From: Clostridiales bacterium
GTDB taxonomy: Bacteria; Bacillota; Clostridia; Saccharofermentanales; Saccharofermentanaceae
Assembly: GCA_017551865.1 (NCBI GenBank)
Contig: JAFZKB010000014.1
Span: 62,001-126,000, forward strand
Length of the DNA: 64,000 bases
Reading direction: 5' to 3'
Positions 17,390 to 26,047 of the stretch are shown piece by piece; the first letter of the stretch is position 1, and each line of letters starts with the position of its first letter. The notes below the pieces were generated by a model that did no database searches, was not told the origin of the DNA, and saw only the letters and a program-made list of their open reading frames with translations. The position numbers and the translations under genes were made by a program.

Positions 17390-18337
17390 ATGGATAATGT
17401 CTACAGAAATATAGTTTCTCCGCAGCAAGCGTTTTCCAATGGGAACGGATCGCAGGTCCCGCCGTTTACGAAGCAGGAACTTAGATCTTTCCGTCACAGA
17501 GCCGAACTGCCGCTTTATACGGTCATGGTCTTTATCAATGTCGGTATCATCCTTTTTGCGGTGATCAGCTCGATCCTTGCATTTTACGATGTTGGTCCGC
17601 TGACCGGAAAAGTCGGCGCGATGATCAATTACCTGATCCTCGGGATCAACACATCCGCATCTGCCCATATCGAGATCCTGTTTCTTCTGGTCTTGATTCC
17701 GCTTGTCCTCATTGCGGCCGTCTATTTCTACTATGCGCAGTACCGTGCCTATGCGATCCGCATCACCGAGAAGAACTTCCCGGAGATTTATGCAGTCGTC
17801 GAAGAGTATTCCCGCCGTCTCGGCCTCAGGAAGACCCCGAAGGTATATCTTACCCAGGAAAACGGTGTCCTGAATGCTTTTTCGACCTTCATCCTGAGAA
17901 GACAGTACGTAGTGCTCCTTGCGGATCTTTTCGAGGTGGCGTATCTGGAGCATCACGATCTGGAAAGCATCAAGTTTATCATTGCACACGAGCTGTCGCA
18001 TATCGCTCTTTCTCATGCGACTTTTTCTTACCAGATCAGCATCCTTTTCGCAAACTATCTGCCGATCCTTTCCTCGACGCTCTCCCGTGCCCGCGAATAC
18101 AGCTGTGACCGTGTTGCCCAGCACCTGGTCGGTGTGAGCGGCGTTGAGCCCATGCTGGCACTGATCGTCGGAAAACACCTTTATAAGAAAGTCGACATTG
18201 AGGACTACGTGAAGCATTGCCGTGAGACCCGCGGATTCTTCGTTTTCGTCCTCAATATGCTGAGCTCTCATCCAATCATGCCGAAGCGTATTCAGGCGCT
18301 TCTCAAAGATTACGGCAGCGGTCGTCTGTTCTTCTGA
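17390..18337 (+). CDS. M48 family zinc metallopeptidase, membrane-bound (HtpX-like)
   Basis: A 315-residue protein with two membrane segments in the first 115 residues (about 42-66 and 94-115) and a zinc protease domain behind them. The motif HELSH at residues 200-204 supplies the two zinc histidines and catalytic Glu201. Glu236 in SRAREYSCD is the expected third ligand. HtpX-type proteases degrade or clip damaged membrane proteins on the cytoplasmic side. ATG 17390 has AGAGGTG 6 nt upstream; GTG 17381 lies inside that site. The gene is divergent from the 15985-17277 membrane protein, which might be a partner or merely a neighbour. Confidence 0.9.
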   Translation: MDNVYRNIVSPQQAFSNGNGSQVPPFTKQELRSFRHRAELPLYTVMVFINVGIILFAVISSILAFYDVGPLTGKVGAMINYLILGINTSASAHIEILFLLVLIPLVLIAAVYFYYAQYRAYAIRITEKNFPEIYAVVEEYSRRLGLRKTPKVYLTQENGVLNAFSTFILRRQYVVLLADLFEVAYLEHHDLESIKFIIAHELSHIALSHATFSYQISILFANYLPILSSTLSRAREYSCDRVAQHLVGVSGVEPMLALIVGKHLYKKVDIEDYVKHCRETRGFFVFVLNMLSSHPIMPKRIQALLKDYGSGRLFF

Positions 18338-18422
18338 AAATCACTTGTTCATGCAACTTTGCCAAAATAATCTTGCAAAAACCTTCCCGTCGAAGGAAAA
18401 AGTAGAATTTGTGTGCAAAGCG

Positions 18423-18452
18423 TTGACAAGCGGCTCTTTAACCTTTTAACTA
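18423..18452 (+). promoter_or_regulatory. Possible promoter of the isopropylmalate/Re-citrate synthase gene
   Basis: A perfect TTGACA at 18423-18428 is followed after 18 bp by TAACTA (18447-18452), with a TATATAAG stretch overlapping and following. The upstream CTTGCAAAA (18372-18380) and downstream TTTTGCAAG (18472-18480) form a 9-bp inverted repeat flanking the site. Confidence 0.45.
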
Positions 18453-18495
18453 TATAAGTGCGAAAGCCAAATTTTGCAAGCAGGAGGAATATCAC

Positions 18496-19893
18496 ATGAA
18501 TAATATTGCGTTGAGCGACAAGAGCAATCTTCTTGAGCAGGATCCGTATCAGTACACACTGCAGGACGTTGAGAAGCCGGAACTCTTCCGCGAACTGTTC
18601 CCCTATGCTGAAGTCCCGAAGATCGCTTATAACTATAGAAAAGTTCCGATGAATATGCCGGAAAATATCTATATCACAGATACCACGTTCCGTGACGGAC
18701 AGCAGTCCCGCGCACCTTATACCACTGAGCAGATGGTGGAGATCTATAAGATGCTGCACCGCCTTGGCGGTCCGAAGGGCATCATCCGCCAGACCGAGTT
18801 CTTCGTTTATTCCGAGAAGGACAGAAAGGCGCTCGAGGAGTGCATGGCTCTGGGCTATAAGTTCCCGGAGATCACTACATGGATCCGCGCGACCAAGTCT
18901 GACTTTGCACTCGTTCGTAACATCGGCATCAAGGAGACAGGTATCCTCGTGAGCTGCTCGGATTACCACATCTTTAACAAGATGGGTCTTACCCGTCAGC
19001 AGGCAATGGACAAGTACCTCGGTATCGTAACCGATGCCATCGATGCAGGTCTTCGTCCGAGATGCCATTTCGAAGATATCACCCGTGCAGACTTCTACGG
19101 TTTCGTAGTTCCGTTCGCTGCTGCTCTTATGCGTCTTTCCGAAGAGAGCGGTATCCCGGTCAAGATCCGTGCCTGCGATACAATGGGTTATGGCGTACCG
19201 TTCCCCGGCGTTGCACTTCCGCGTTCTGTATCGGGTATCATCTATGGTCTTCAGCACTATGCGGGAGTTCCGTCTGAAATGCTCGAGTGGCATGGTCACA
19301 ACGACTTCTATAAGGGTGTTGTAAATGCTTCTACTGCATGGCTTTACGGTGCACAGGCAGTAAACTGCTCGCTCCTCGGTATCGGTGAGAGAACAGGTAA
19401 CGTACCGCTCGAGGCTATGGTGTTCGAGTATGCACAGCTCAGAGGTACTCTTGACGGCATGGATTCCCGCGTGATCACCGAGATCGCGGATTACATCTCC
19501 CGTGAGACCAATTACGAGCTGCCGCCGATGACACCATTTGTCGGTAAGAACTTCAACGTCACCAAGGCAGGTATCCACGCAGACGGACTTCTGAAGGATC
19601 CTGAGATTTATAACATCTTCGACACAGAGGCGCTCCTTGATCGTCCGCCGCTTGTTGCTGTCAGCAACGTTTCCGGTCTGGCCGGAATTGCATGCTGGAT
19701 CAACAACTATTATCGTCTTGCCGGAGATAAGGTCGTCAGCAAGAAAGATCCTTTCATCGCCAAGATGAAGGAGTGGATTGATAAGGAGTATGAGAGCGGC
19801 CGTATCACCGTGATCTCTGACGAGGAAATGGTCAAGCTCTTCGAAGAATGCGGCGGGGAGACCTACCAGAAGGTCGCGCGTCCGAAGTCCTGA
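18496..19893 (+). CDS. LeuA-family acyltransferase, candidate Re-citrate synthase
   Basis: A 465-residue DRE-TIM metallolyase. ITDTTFRDGQQS (Arg66, Asp67) is the catalytic start of the barrel, and HGHND (His266, His268) supplies the divalent-metal ligands. IGERTGNVPLE is also a family motif. The C-terminal regulatory domain of leucine-feedback isopropylmalate synthases is missing. Length and the N-terminal extension (YTLQDVEKPELFRELFPY) resemble the clostridial Re-citrate synthases first found in Clostridium kluyveri, which condense acetyl-CoA and oxaloacetate in anaerobes lacking the ordinary enzyme. Alternatives are homocitrate or isopropylmalate synthase. No leucine-pathway genes lie nearby, which slightly favours citrate. 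AGGAGG lies 8 nt before the ATG, and a terminator follows. Confidence 0.85.
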   Translation: MNNIALSDKSNLLEQDPYQYTLQDVEKPELFRELFPYAEVPKIAYNYRKVPMNMPENIYITDTTFRDGQQSRAPYTTEQMVEIYKMLHRLGGPKGIIRQTEFFVYSEKDRKALEECMALGYKFPEITTWIRATKSDFALVRNIGIKETGILVSCSDYHIFNKMGLTRQQAMDKYLGIVTDAIDAGLRPRCHFEDITRADFYGFVVPFAAALMRLSEESGIPVKIRACDTMGYGVPFPGVALPRSVSGIIYGLQHYAGVPSEMLEWHGHNDFYKGVVNASTAWLYGAQAVNCSLLGIGERTGNVPLEAMVFEYAQLRGTLDGMDSRVITEIADYISRETNYELPPMTPFVGKNFNVTKAGIHADGLLKDPEIYNIFDTEALLDRPPLVAVSNVSGLAGIACWINNYYRLAGDKVVSKKDPFIAKMKEWIDKEYESGRITVISDEEMVKLFEECGGETYQKVARPKS

Positions 19894-19919
19894 CGAACAG
19901 TTAATAATTCGAATGCAAT

Positions 19920-19963
19920 AACATCTCTCTTCGGCATTTTTAGTGTCGGAGAGAGATGTTTTT
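19920..19963 (+). terminator. Intrinsic terminator after the Re-citrate-synthase-like gene
   Basis: AACATCTCTCT (19920-19930) pairs perfectly with AGAGAGATGTT (19950-19960), and a T run follows. It lies 26 nt after the stop codon. Confidence 0.85.
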
Positions 19964-19989
19964 GTTTTCTTTATTTTTTCATTTCTTTT

Positions 19990-20331
19990 CGTGGAGAATT
20001 CGGATTTCCAAGATTTCCCATGATGCTTTATCGAGGCGATTTCATGGGGATCCCGGATGATTAAGATTCCCCATGACGCATAAAAAAGTCAATTTCATGG
20101 GGAATCCGAGTTTTTGTAGTTTACCCATGACGATTTTTTGCAAGAAATGCATGGGAAAATGGATATTCCAAGAAAACCCATGGTAGGGAAGGCATGGGAA
20201 ATCGAGGTTTTTCTTAAAACCCATGGAAAAACAAGGGATATGCGTCATGGGAAAACCGGTCTTTTCCAGATCCCCATGAAAAGAGGATCAAAAAGAAGCA
20301 TGGGAAGCTCCGTTTAGAGCTTAACCCCATG
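19990..20331. repeat. Seven-unit array of CATGGG...CCCATG palindromes, 53-bp period
   Basis: This 513-bp gap between convergent genes has no credible coding frame. It holds seven units of 33 bp (the third is 34 bp) at 19990, 20043, 20096, 20150, 20193, 20246 and 20299. Units two to seven start with CATGGG and end with CCCATG. The first has a degenerate left end (CGTGGA) and an intact right end. Interiors vary but share a drift toward GGAAA-tCCGg-TTTTCC. Spacers are exactly 20 nt, except one of 10 nt (20183-20192), and are not alike. The seventh unit also contains AAGCTC/GAGCTT inside the outer arms. Each unit could fold as a hairpin or bind a dimeric protein. A palindrome ATCTTAAGAT lies just beyond (20358-20367). 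Confidence 0.85.
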
Positions 20332-20406
20332 CTTTCTTGTTCAGTACTATAGTGCTTATCTTAAGATGGTTCAGTGAGAGCCGATCCGCAGGATAAATCA
20401 GCAAAA

Positions 20407-21876
20407 TCAGGTGCCGCTTGTTGCGATAACTCCGGGCAGGACTTCGTCTCCGACTTTTACCGGGGCTTGAAGAATCGTGTGATGGATCTTCCCTGCGAGC
20501 TTGAAGATCTCTTCTTTCGGGATCTCGCCCTTTGATTTTACGCTGATCCTACCGAGGGTGCCGTCTTCGTTTCTCACGCGGATCGTGGTCGTCAAAGTAC
20601 GCATGGGGTGCGACACTTCGGCGATCGCGTATTCTTCGCCGCGCGGACAGGAGTTACCGGAGACGAGCGGCGGATCAGTTAGTGTGACAGAAAGCTGACA
20701 GCCTCTCGGACAGATGATACATGTCATTCGGCGAACAGCCGTATCTCCAGAAGTCTCTTTGCTTTCGCTTTCAGTTTTCTCCGGCGGCTTGACGACTTTC
20801 CTCGGGAAGACCTTCGGATGATCGATGGCCTCCCGGGAAGTAGTTTCGGCTTCCCCGGAAACATAAAGCGCGGCCGCCTTTCCGGCTACAATCGCTTCTT
20901 TGGTTACGTTATCGGCCAGGTCATGGACATGAAGGACATTTCCGCAAGCGAAGATGCCGGGGGCAGAAGTTTCCAGTGATTCCGATGCAAAAGGACCGCC
21001 GGTCTTCGGGTCGATCGATAATCCTGCTTTTCTTGAAAGCTCATTTTCAGGAATCAGGCCGCAGGAGAGAAGGAGCGTATCGCATTCGATCTCCCGTTCG
21101 GTTCCCGGAATCGGTGTATAGTTCTGGTCGACTTGGGAGACTGTGATGCCGCAGAGACGGTCTTTGCCGTGAATCGCGGTGACGGTCTGCGACAGATAAA
21201 GCGGGATGCCATAGTCTTCAAGGCACTGGGTGATATTCCTGGCAAGTCCTCCCGGCTGCGGGGCGATCTCGATACAGGCGAGGACTTCCGCGCCTTCTAG
21301 GACCATGCGGCGCGCCATGATGAGTCCGATATCGCCGGAACCTAAAATGACGACTTTTCTGCCGACCATGTAGCCGTCGATATTGACGTAGTGCTGGGCA
21401 AGACCAGCTGTCATGACGCCGGCGGGACGTGTCCCAGGAATCGCCAGAGCGCCGCGGGCTTTCTCGCGGCAGCCCATCGCGAGGATGACGGCCTTAGCGG
21501 TGATCTCGAAATACCCATCCTTATTGTTCATGGCATAGATCGTATTCACCTTCCGGCTCTCGTATTCGGCGGTATCTAAGTTGAGTTCTTTCTTCTCGGT
21601 CGAAAAGTCTGCGACGAAAGTGTCAAGAAGGATCTCTACGCCCGGCGCATCGCGCTTCAGTTCCTCGATCGCACGGTGTGCGTATTCCGGGCCTGTGAGT
21701 TCTTCGCCGAAGTGCGCAAGACCGAATCCGTTATGGATACACTGGTTGAGGATCCCGCCGAGTTTTGTATCACGCTCGATAAGAAGGATGGACCGGCAGC
21801 CGTTCTCTGAAGCGCTCTTTGCAGCGGCAAGACCCGCAGGACCTCCGCCAATGACTACAATATCGTAGTTTCTCAT
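20407..21876 (-). CDS. FAD/NAD(P)-dependent oxidoreductase fused to a DUF1667 domain
   Basis: A 489-residue flavoprotein. The N-terminal VVIGGGPAGLAAA binds FAD, and a second Rossmann motif (KVVILGSGDIGLIMA, near residue 175) binds NAD(P)H. A GIFACGNVLHVHDLAD segment is typical of the pyridine-nucleotide oxidoreductases. From about residue 385 a DUF1667-like domain follows, with CIICPRGC and NSCPRGEEYA cysteine motifs; this domain is often a separate protein encoded next to such enzymes. The start overlaps the stop of the GlpA-like gene by 4 nt (ATGA), so the two are translationally coupled and probably form one complex. By analogy it would pass electrons between NAD(P)H and the glycerol-3-phosphate or 2-hydroxyacid dehydrogenase partner. 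Confidence 0.88.
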   Translation of the reverse strand: MRNYDIVVIGGGPAGLAAAKSASENGCRSILLIERDTKLGGILNQCIHNGFGLAHFGEELTGPEYAHRAIEELKRDAPGVEILLDTFVADFSTEKKELNLDTAEYESRKVNTIYAMNNKDGYFEITAKAVILAMGCREKARGALAIPGTRPAGVMTAGLAQHYVNIDGYMVGRKVVILGSGDIGLIMARRMVLEGAEVLACIEIAPQPGGLARNITQCLEDYGIPLYLSQTVTAIHGKDRLCGITVSQVDQNYTPIPGTEREIECDTLLLSCGLIPENELSRKAGLSIDPKTGGPFASESLETSAPGIFACGNVLHVHDLADNVTKEAIVAGKAAALYVSGEAETTSREAIDHPKVFPRKVVKPPEKTESESKETSGDTAVRRMTCIICPRGCQLSVTLTDPPLVSGNSCPRGEEYAIAEVSHPMRTLTTTIRVRNEDGTLGRISVKSKGEIPKEEIFKLAGKIHHTILQAPVKVGDEVLPGVIATSGT

Positions 21877-23507
21877 ACGTCCACCTCCTGACCTGTTGCT
21901 GTGCTCTCCGCGACATCGGGATCCGACTCCTGCTCCCGCGGGAAGAAGAGGTTTGAGCCGTTTGCGTCCTGCCGGATGAGCAGATGGAACTCGTCCGATC
22001 TTAATGGGAAATCCTTCTTAGTTAAGGACCCGGAAAACATCTTTGCATCGTCGTCTGAAAGGGGCATGGAGGCAAGTTTTTGGAGTTCTTCCTTACGATA
22101 GGAAAGAAGCATCTCCACGACTCTCGGACCGCAGAAACCGCCCTGGCATCTGCCCATACCGGTACCGACTCTTCGCTTTACGCCATCAAGAGTGCTGGGT
22201 GGAATCTGGCTTTCAAGCGCATCTCTTATCTCGCCCTCGGTGACGCCCTCACAGCGGCAGACGATCCGCCCGTAGGCTGGATCTCTTTTGACAAGGGTCT
22301 CACGCTCACTGTTGCTCATATCCCGGAAATGGACCTTGTTCCGGCCGAGAGCATATGACGGATACCGGTCTCCGCCCGGTTCAGTAATGTCCTCTTTGGG
22401 ACACAGACTGACACCGCTCTTTTTAAGAAGATCCACGACATACGGACCGATGGCCGGACTGCTTGCCAGGCCCGGGGATTTGATCCCGGCAGCTTCGAAG
22501 ATGCCCATTTTTTCGGGGATCTCGCGGATGATGAAGTCATCTTCTGTGGAGTTGGCACGGATGCCGGAAAAGTTTCTGACGTTGTCACGCCAGGAGATAT
22601 TGTTTACGGAACGGGCGGCCTTTTCCTTGATCTCAGAGAGTTTCGAGGAAGTGGTCGCGGTATCCTCGATGTCGTCTTTCAGGACTTCGGAGGTGGGCCC
22701 GCAGATCAGATTGCCGTGAACGGTAGGTGCGACCAGTACGCCTTTTCCTTTTTCGTTCGGACATTGAAAAATAACGTGATCGACGCGGGTACCTTCGGAT
22801 TTGTCCAGAAGAAAGTATTCGCCCCGAGTCGGCACGATCTTAAAATCGGGAACAGCGACAAGCCCGTGAACTGTATCGGCCTGGATCCCGCAGGCGAGGA
22901 TGATCGTATCTGCTTCAAAGGTTTTTAGTGTGGACTCGATCGTATACCGTGATGCTGCGGACGGGTCCTTGTTTTCGGAGATGGCGGTGACTTCTGCATT
23001 GAGGAAGAGATCGCCGCCGTTTCTTACGAAGACTTCCGCCTGCGCAAGACAAAGCTCCCAGGGGTTTACGATACCTGCGGAAGGCGCATAGAGGGCGGCA
23101 ACGGCCTTTTCGGAGACTCCGGGTTCCATGGCGCGGAGTTCATCTCTGTCGAGAATACGGATATCGGGAACGCCGTTTTTTATGCCGCGGTCGAGAAGCT
23201 CCTCAAGTGTGGTTTTTTCTTCTTCTGAAAAAGCCAGGACCAGCGAACCGCAGCGGCGGAAAGGAACATCCAGTTTATCGCAAAGATACTCGCAGAGCCG
23301 GTTGCCCTCGACATTGAGCTTTGCCATGAGGGTTCCGGGTCTTGGGTCATATCCCGCGTGGATGATCGCACTGTTGGCGCGTGTGGCGCCCATAGCTACG
23401 TCGTTGTTCTTGTCTAAAAGAAGCACGGAAACATCATAAGGAATGAGGTTGTAGGCGATCGATGTGCCGACGACCCCGGCTCCGATGATGGCGATATCGT
23501 ATTTCAT
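21873..23507 (-). CDS. GlpA/LhgO-like FAD-dependent dehydrogenase with BFD-type iron-sulfur domain
   Basis: This is a 544-residue member of the DAO family, similar to anaerobic glycerol-3-phosphate dehydrogenase subunit A and to L-2-hydroxyglutarate oxidases. The FAD motif is IAIIGAGVVGTSIA at the N-terminus. The domain extends to about residue 390. A BFD-like [2Fe-2S] domain follows, with IVCRCEGVTEGE and GRCQGGFCGPRV supplying four cysteines. A C-terminal tail of about 70 residues has no recognised function. I start at ATG 23507 with AAAGAGG 6 nt upstream; the frame runs on to 23738, but that stretch crosses the proS promoter and reads like non-coding sequence. No glycerol kinase or facilitator gene is nearby, so the substrate is open. 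Confidence 0.87.
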   Translation of the reverse strand: MKYDIAIIGAGVVGTSIAYNLIPYDVSVLLLDKNNDVAMGATRANSAIIHAGYDPRPGTLMAKLNVEGNRLCEYLCDKLDVPFRRCGSLVLAFSEEEKTTLEELLDRGIKNGVPDIRILDRDELRAMEPGVSEKAVAALYAPSAGIVNPWELCLAQAEVFVRNGGDLFLNAEVTAISENKDPSAASRYTIESTLKTFEADTIILACGIQADTVHGLVAVPDFKIVPTRGEYFLLDKSEGTRVDHVIFQCPNEKGKGVLVAPTVHGNLICGPTSEVLKDDIEDTATTSSKLSEIKEKAARSVNNISWRDNVRNFSGIRANSTEDDFIIREIPEKMGIFEAAGIKSPGLASSPAIGPYVVDLLKKSGVSLCPKEDITEPGGDRYPSYALGRNKVHFRDMSNSERETLVKRDPAYGRIVCRCEGVTEGEIRDALESQIPPSTLDGVKRRVGTGMGRCQGGFCGPRVVEMLLSYRKEELQKLASMPLSDDDAKMFSGSLTKKDFPLRSDEFHLLIRQDANGSNLFFPREQESDPDVAESTATGQEVDV

Positions 23508-23643
23508 AGGAACCTCTTTCTCGGACGGGAGATCCGGTGAGATAAAAAGGGAGGTCCGCCCAGAATGTCTTACTGATATTTTACTACATCGAAAAGGAGA
23601 AGTGCGGCCTTCGTGAGTAAATGTCCGGGATGCTCTTCTTAAA

Positions 23644-23672
23644 TTGACATTGGTTCGCCAAATCATTATACT
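23644..23672 (+). promoter_or_regulatory. Promoter of proS
   Basis: TTGACA (23644-23649), 17 bp, TATACT (23667-23672), with the start codon 38 bp further on. The short leader leaves no room for a T-box, so proS does not seem to be under tRNA-sensing control. Confidence 0.8.
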
Positions 23673-23709
23673 TTTGTTTGCTATATATATAGGATGCGAG
23701 GGAATTATC

Positions 23710-25422
23710 ATGCGAGTTTCAAAGCTTTTCATGTCCACACAAAGAGAAGTACCTTCCGATGCCGAGATCGTGAGCCATCAGCTCATGCTCCGTGCCGGCC
23801 TGATGCGTAAGGCGGCGGCAGGCATCTATTCATACATGCCGATGGGTTATCGCGCATACCGTAAGGTAGAAGCCATCGTCCGCGAGGAGATGGACCGCGC
23901 CGGTGCCCAGGAGCTCATCATGCCGGCGGTTCTTCCGGCGGAGACCTACATGGCTTCCGGCCGCTGGGAAAAGTTCGGCCCGGAAATGTTCCGTCTGAAG
24001 GATAGAGGAGGACGTCAGTTCTGCCTCGGCCCGACACACGAGGAGCCTTTTACTGAGGCAGTAAGAGATACGATCCGTTCGTACCGTAATCTTCCGGTTA
24101 CCCTTTATCAGATCCAGCACAAGTACCGTGACGAGAAGCGCCCGAGATTCGGCGTTGTCCGTTCCCGTGAGTTCGTCATGAAGGACGCATACAGCTTTGA
24201 CGTCGACGAGGCCGGCCTTGATAAGTCCTACCTCATCATGAAGGATGCTTACTGCAAGATCTTCGACCGCTGCAACCTCGACTACATCCTCGTAGATGCC
24301 GATTCCGGCGCGATGGGCGGTTCCGGTTCCCAGGAGTTCATGGTCAAGTCCGCCGTTGGTGAAGATGCGATCGCATACTGCCCGGATTGTGATTATGCCG
24401 CTAACGAAGAAAAAGCACCGTGCCCGGAGCTTCCGAAGGCTGAGGGCTTTGAGATGCTTCCGATCGAAAAGATCGAGACGCCTCACGTAAAGACGATCGA
24501 AGAGCTCATGGAGTTCATGCACTCCGAGCCGACAGCTTTTGCCAAAACGATCCTTTACAACATCGACGGCAAGATCGTAGCGGTTATGGTACGAGGCGAC
24601 CGCGAGATCAACGAGACCAAACTCGGCAACCTCTTTGATGCAACTGAGATGAATCTTGCTTCTTTCGAGGAAGTTGAACGTGTCACAGGTGCTGCAGTCG
24701 GATTCGCCGGTCCTGTTGGCCTTAAGGAAAAGGTTGAAGTCATCGCTGACTATGAAGTTGCTGCGATGAAGAACTTCATCGTCGGTGCCAACGAGACAGA
24801 CTATCACTTCAAGAATGTAAACTTCGGCCGTGACTTTACTCCGGACCGTGTTGTGGATATCCGCTGTGCAGTAGAAGGCGATCCGTGCCCGAAGTGCGGT
24901 AAGCCGCTCTCCATGTGCAGAGGTATCGAAGTCGGTCACATCTTCAAGCTCGGCACCAAGTATTCTGATGCACTCCACTGCATCTACCTCGATAAGGATG
25001 GTAAAGAGAATTCCATGATCATGGGCTGCTACGGTATCGGTGTTTCCAGAACCTTAGCAGCGATCATCGAGCAGCACTACGATGAGAATGGTATCATCTG
25101 GCCAATGTCCGTGGCTCCTTACCAGGTCATCGTTGTTCCGACCACATCTCAGGATGAGACTGTTGTGAAGATGGCAAATGAGATCCACGATGCTCTCGAG
25201 AAGGCCGGAGCCGAAGTCCTGATCGACGACAGAGAAGAGCGCGCAGGCGTGAAGTTCAAGGATGCAGACCTCATCGGTATTCCGATCCGTATCACCGTTG
25301 GCCGTAAGGCAGCTGAGGGTAAGGTCGAGTATAAGCTCCGCGCTGGTTCTGAAGTTGTCGAGATGACCGCTGAGGAAGCAATCGCCGCTGCACTCAAAGA
25401 GATCGAGACCGCCAAGGCTTGA
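23710..25422 (+). CDS. proS: Prolyl-tRNA synthetase, bacterial type
   Basis: A 570-residue class II aminoacyl-tRNA synthetase that charges tRNA-Pro in the cytoplasm. The N-terminus ([19 protein letters not shown]) is that of the bacterial family. Class II motif 2 is seen in [21 protein letters not shown], and the THEEPFTE stretch is part of the catalytic core. The insertion domain that edits mischarged Ala-tRNA spans roughly residues 220-390. Motif 3 and the anticodon-binding domain follow ([13 protein letters not shown] onward). ATG 23710 has a GAGGG site 7 nt upstream and starts at the family's usual position. The gene is monocistronic, with its own promoter and terminator. Confidence 0.97.
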   Translation: MRVSKLFMSTQREVPSDAEIVSHQLMLRAGLMRKAAAGIYSYMPMGYRAYRKVEAIVREEMDRAGAQELIMPAVLPAETYMASGRWEKFGPEMFRLKDRGGRQFCLGPTHEEPFTEAVRDTIRSYRNLPVTLYQIQHKYRDEKRPRFGVVRSREFVMKDAYSFDVDEAGLDKSYLIMKDAYCKIFDRCNLDYILVDADSGAMGGSGSQEFMVKSAVGEDAIAYCPDCDYAANEEKAPCPELPKAEGFEMLPIEKIETPHVKTIEELMEFMHSEPTAFAKTILYNIDGKIVAVMVRGDREINETKLGNLFDATEMNLASFEEVERVTGAAVGFAGPVGLKEKVEVIADYEVAAMKNFIVGANETDYHFKNVNFGRDFTPDRVVDIRCAVEGDPCPKCGKPLSMCRGIEVGHIFKLGTKYSDALHCIYLDKDGKENSMIMGCYGIGVSRTLAAIIEQHYDENGIIWPMSVAPYQVIVVPTTSQDETVVKMANEIHDALEKAGAEVLIDDREERAGVKFKDADLIGIPIRITVGRKAAEGKVEYKLRAGSEVVEMTAEEAIAAALKEIETAKA

Positions 25423-25452
25423 TCTTGTTTTTAAAGATATGTAAGTTAACAG

Positions 25453-25490
25453 AAGGAGCTGTCTTTATACGAAAAGACGGCTCCTTTTGG
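25453..25490 (+). terminator. Intrinsic terminator of proS
   Basis: AAGGAGCTGTCTTT (25453-25466) pairs with AAAGACGGCTCCTT (25473-25486) with one G-T pair, followed by TTTT within the right arm and tail. Confidence 0.8.
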
Positions 25491-25573
25491 TGTTAAGAAA
25501 AATAATTCGAATAAACCTGTAACGAATCCGGTTTTTTCTGCATACACATACGAGAAGCAAAGGAGGTGAGAAG

Positions 25574-26047
25574 TTGCAGTCTTTTGATGAGATCTATCAG
25601 CAGTACGCGAAGACGGTGTACAAGTATCTTTTGTCGCTGACCTATCAGGCGGACCTGGCAGAAGAACTGACACAGGAGACCTTTTACCAGGCGATCCGGA
25701 CGATCGACCGGTTCGACGGTAAGTGCAGGATCTCTACGTGGCTTTGCGGCATTGCGAAAAATGTACTTCTTACCTACAGGCGAAAACATCCGCCGCACGA
25801 GGATATCGATGATCTGGCCATTCCCGTGCAGTCTGCGGAAAAAGAACTTGTCGAGTCGGCCGAGCGGGTCGAACTTCTCAAGAAACTGCATTTACTGGCG
25901 GAACCCTACCGGGAAGTGATGTATCTCCGCATCTTCGGGAATCTTTCCTTTCGGGAGATCGGAGCGATTCACGAAAAGACTGAAAACTGGGCCAGGGTGA
26001 CGTACTATCGCGGAAAAGAAAAGCTGAGGAAGGAGTTGGAAAAATGA
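25574..26047 (+). CDS. ECF-type RNA polymerase sigma factor
   Basis: A 157-residue sigma-70 family protein. Region 2 covers about residues 5-70 (YKYLLSLTYQADLAEELTQETF, split here as YKYLLSLTYQAD and ELTQETF). Region 4 covers about 100-155, with YREVMYLRIFGNLSFREIG as the start of the helix-turn-helix. It directs RNA polymerase to a small regulon in response to an envelope or other signal. The start is TTG 25574 behind a perfect AGGAGGTGAG; no ATG is suitably placed. Its last codons overlap the anti-sigma gene by 4 nt, the usual arrangement for a sigma/anti-sigma pair. Confidence 0.9.
   Translation: MQSFDEIYQQYAKTVYKYLLSLTYQADLAEELTQETFYQAIRTIDRFDGKCRISTWLCGIAKNVLLTYRRKHPPHEDIDDLAIPVQSAEKELVESAERVELLKKLHLLAEPYREVMYLRIFGNLSFREIGAIHEKTENWARVTYYRGKEKLRKELEK

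Noticed and set aside
18349-19578. 409-codon minus-strand frame opposite the Re-citrate-synthase-like gene
   Set aside because: Antisense shadow of a conserved enzyme; sequence is rich in Arg/Thr/Ile without domains and also crosses the promoter region.
20042-20248. 68-codon minus-strand frame inside the palindrome array
   Set aside because: Its repetitive Pro/Gly/Phe-rich translation is just the palindromes read through; no ribosome binding site.
19990-20331. CRISPR array
   Set aside because: Only the outer 6-9 bases of each 33-bp unit are constant, interiors differ, spacers are 20 nt and one is 10 nt, and no cas gene is in the window.
23644-23709. N-terminal extension of prolyl-tRNA synthetase from TTG 23644
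   Set aside because: The stretch contains the -35 and -10 hexamers, and the family start lies at 23710.
23644-23709. T-box riboswitch before proS
   Set aside because: Only about 30 nt lie between the likely transcription start and the start codon.
23508-23738. 77-residue N-terminal extension of the GlpA-like protein
   Set aside because: The segment crosses the divergent proS promoter and is unlike any domain; FAD-binding sequence begins right after ATG 23507.
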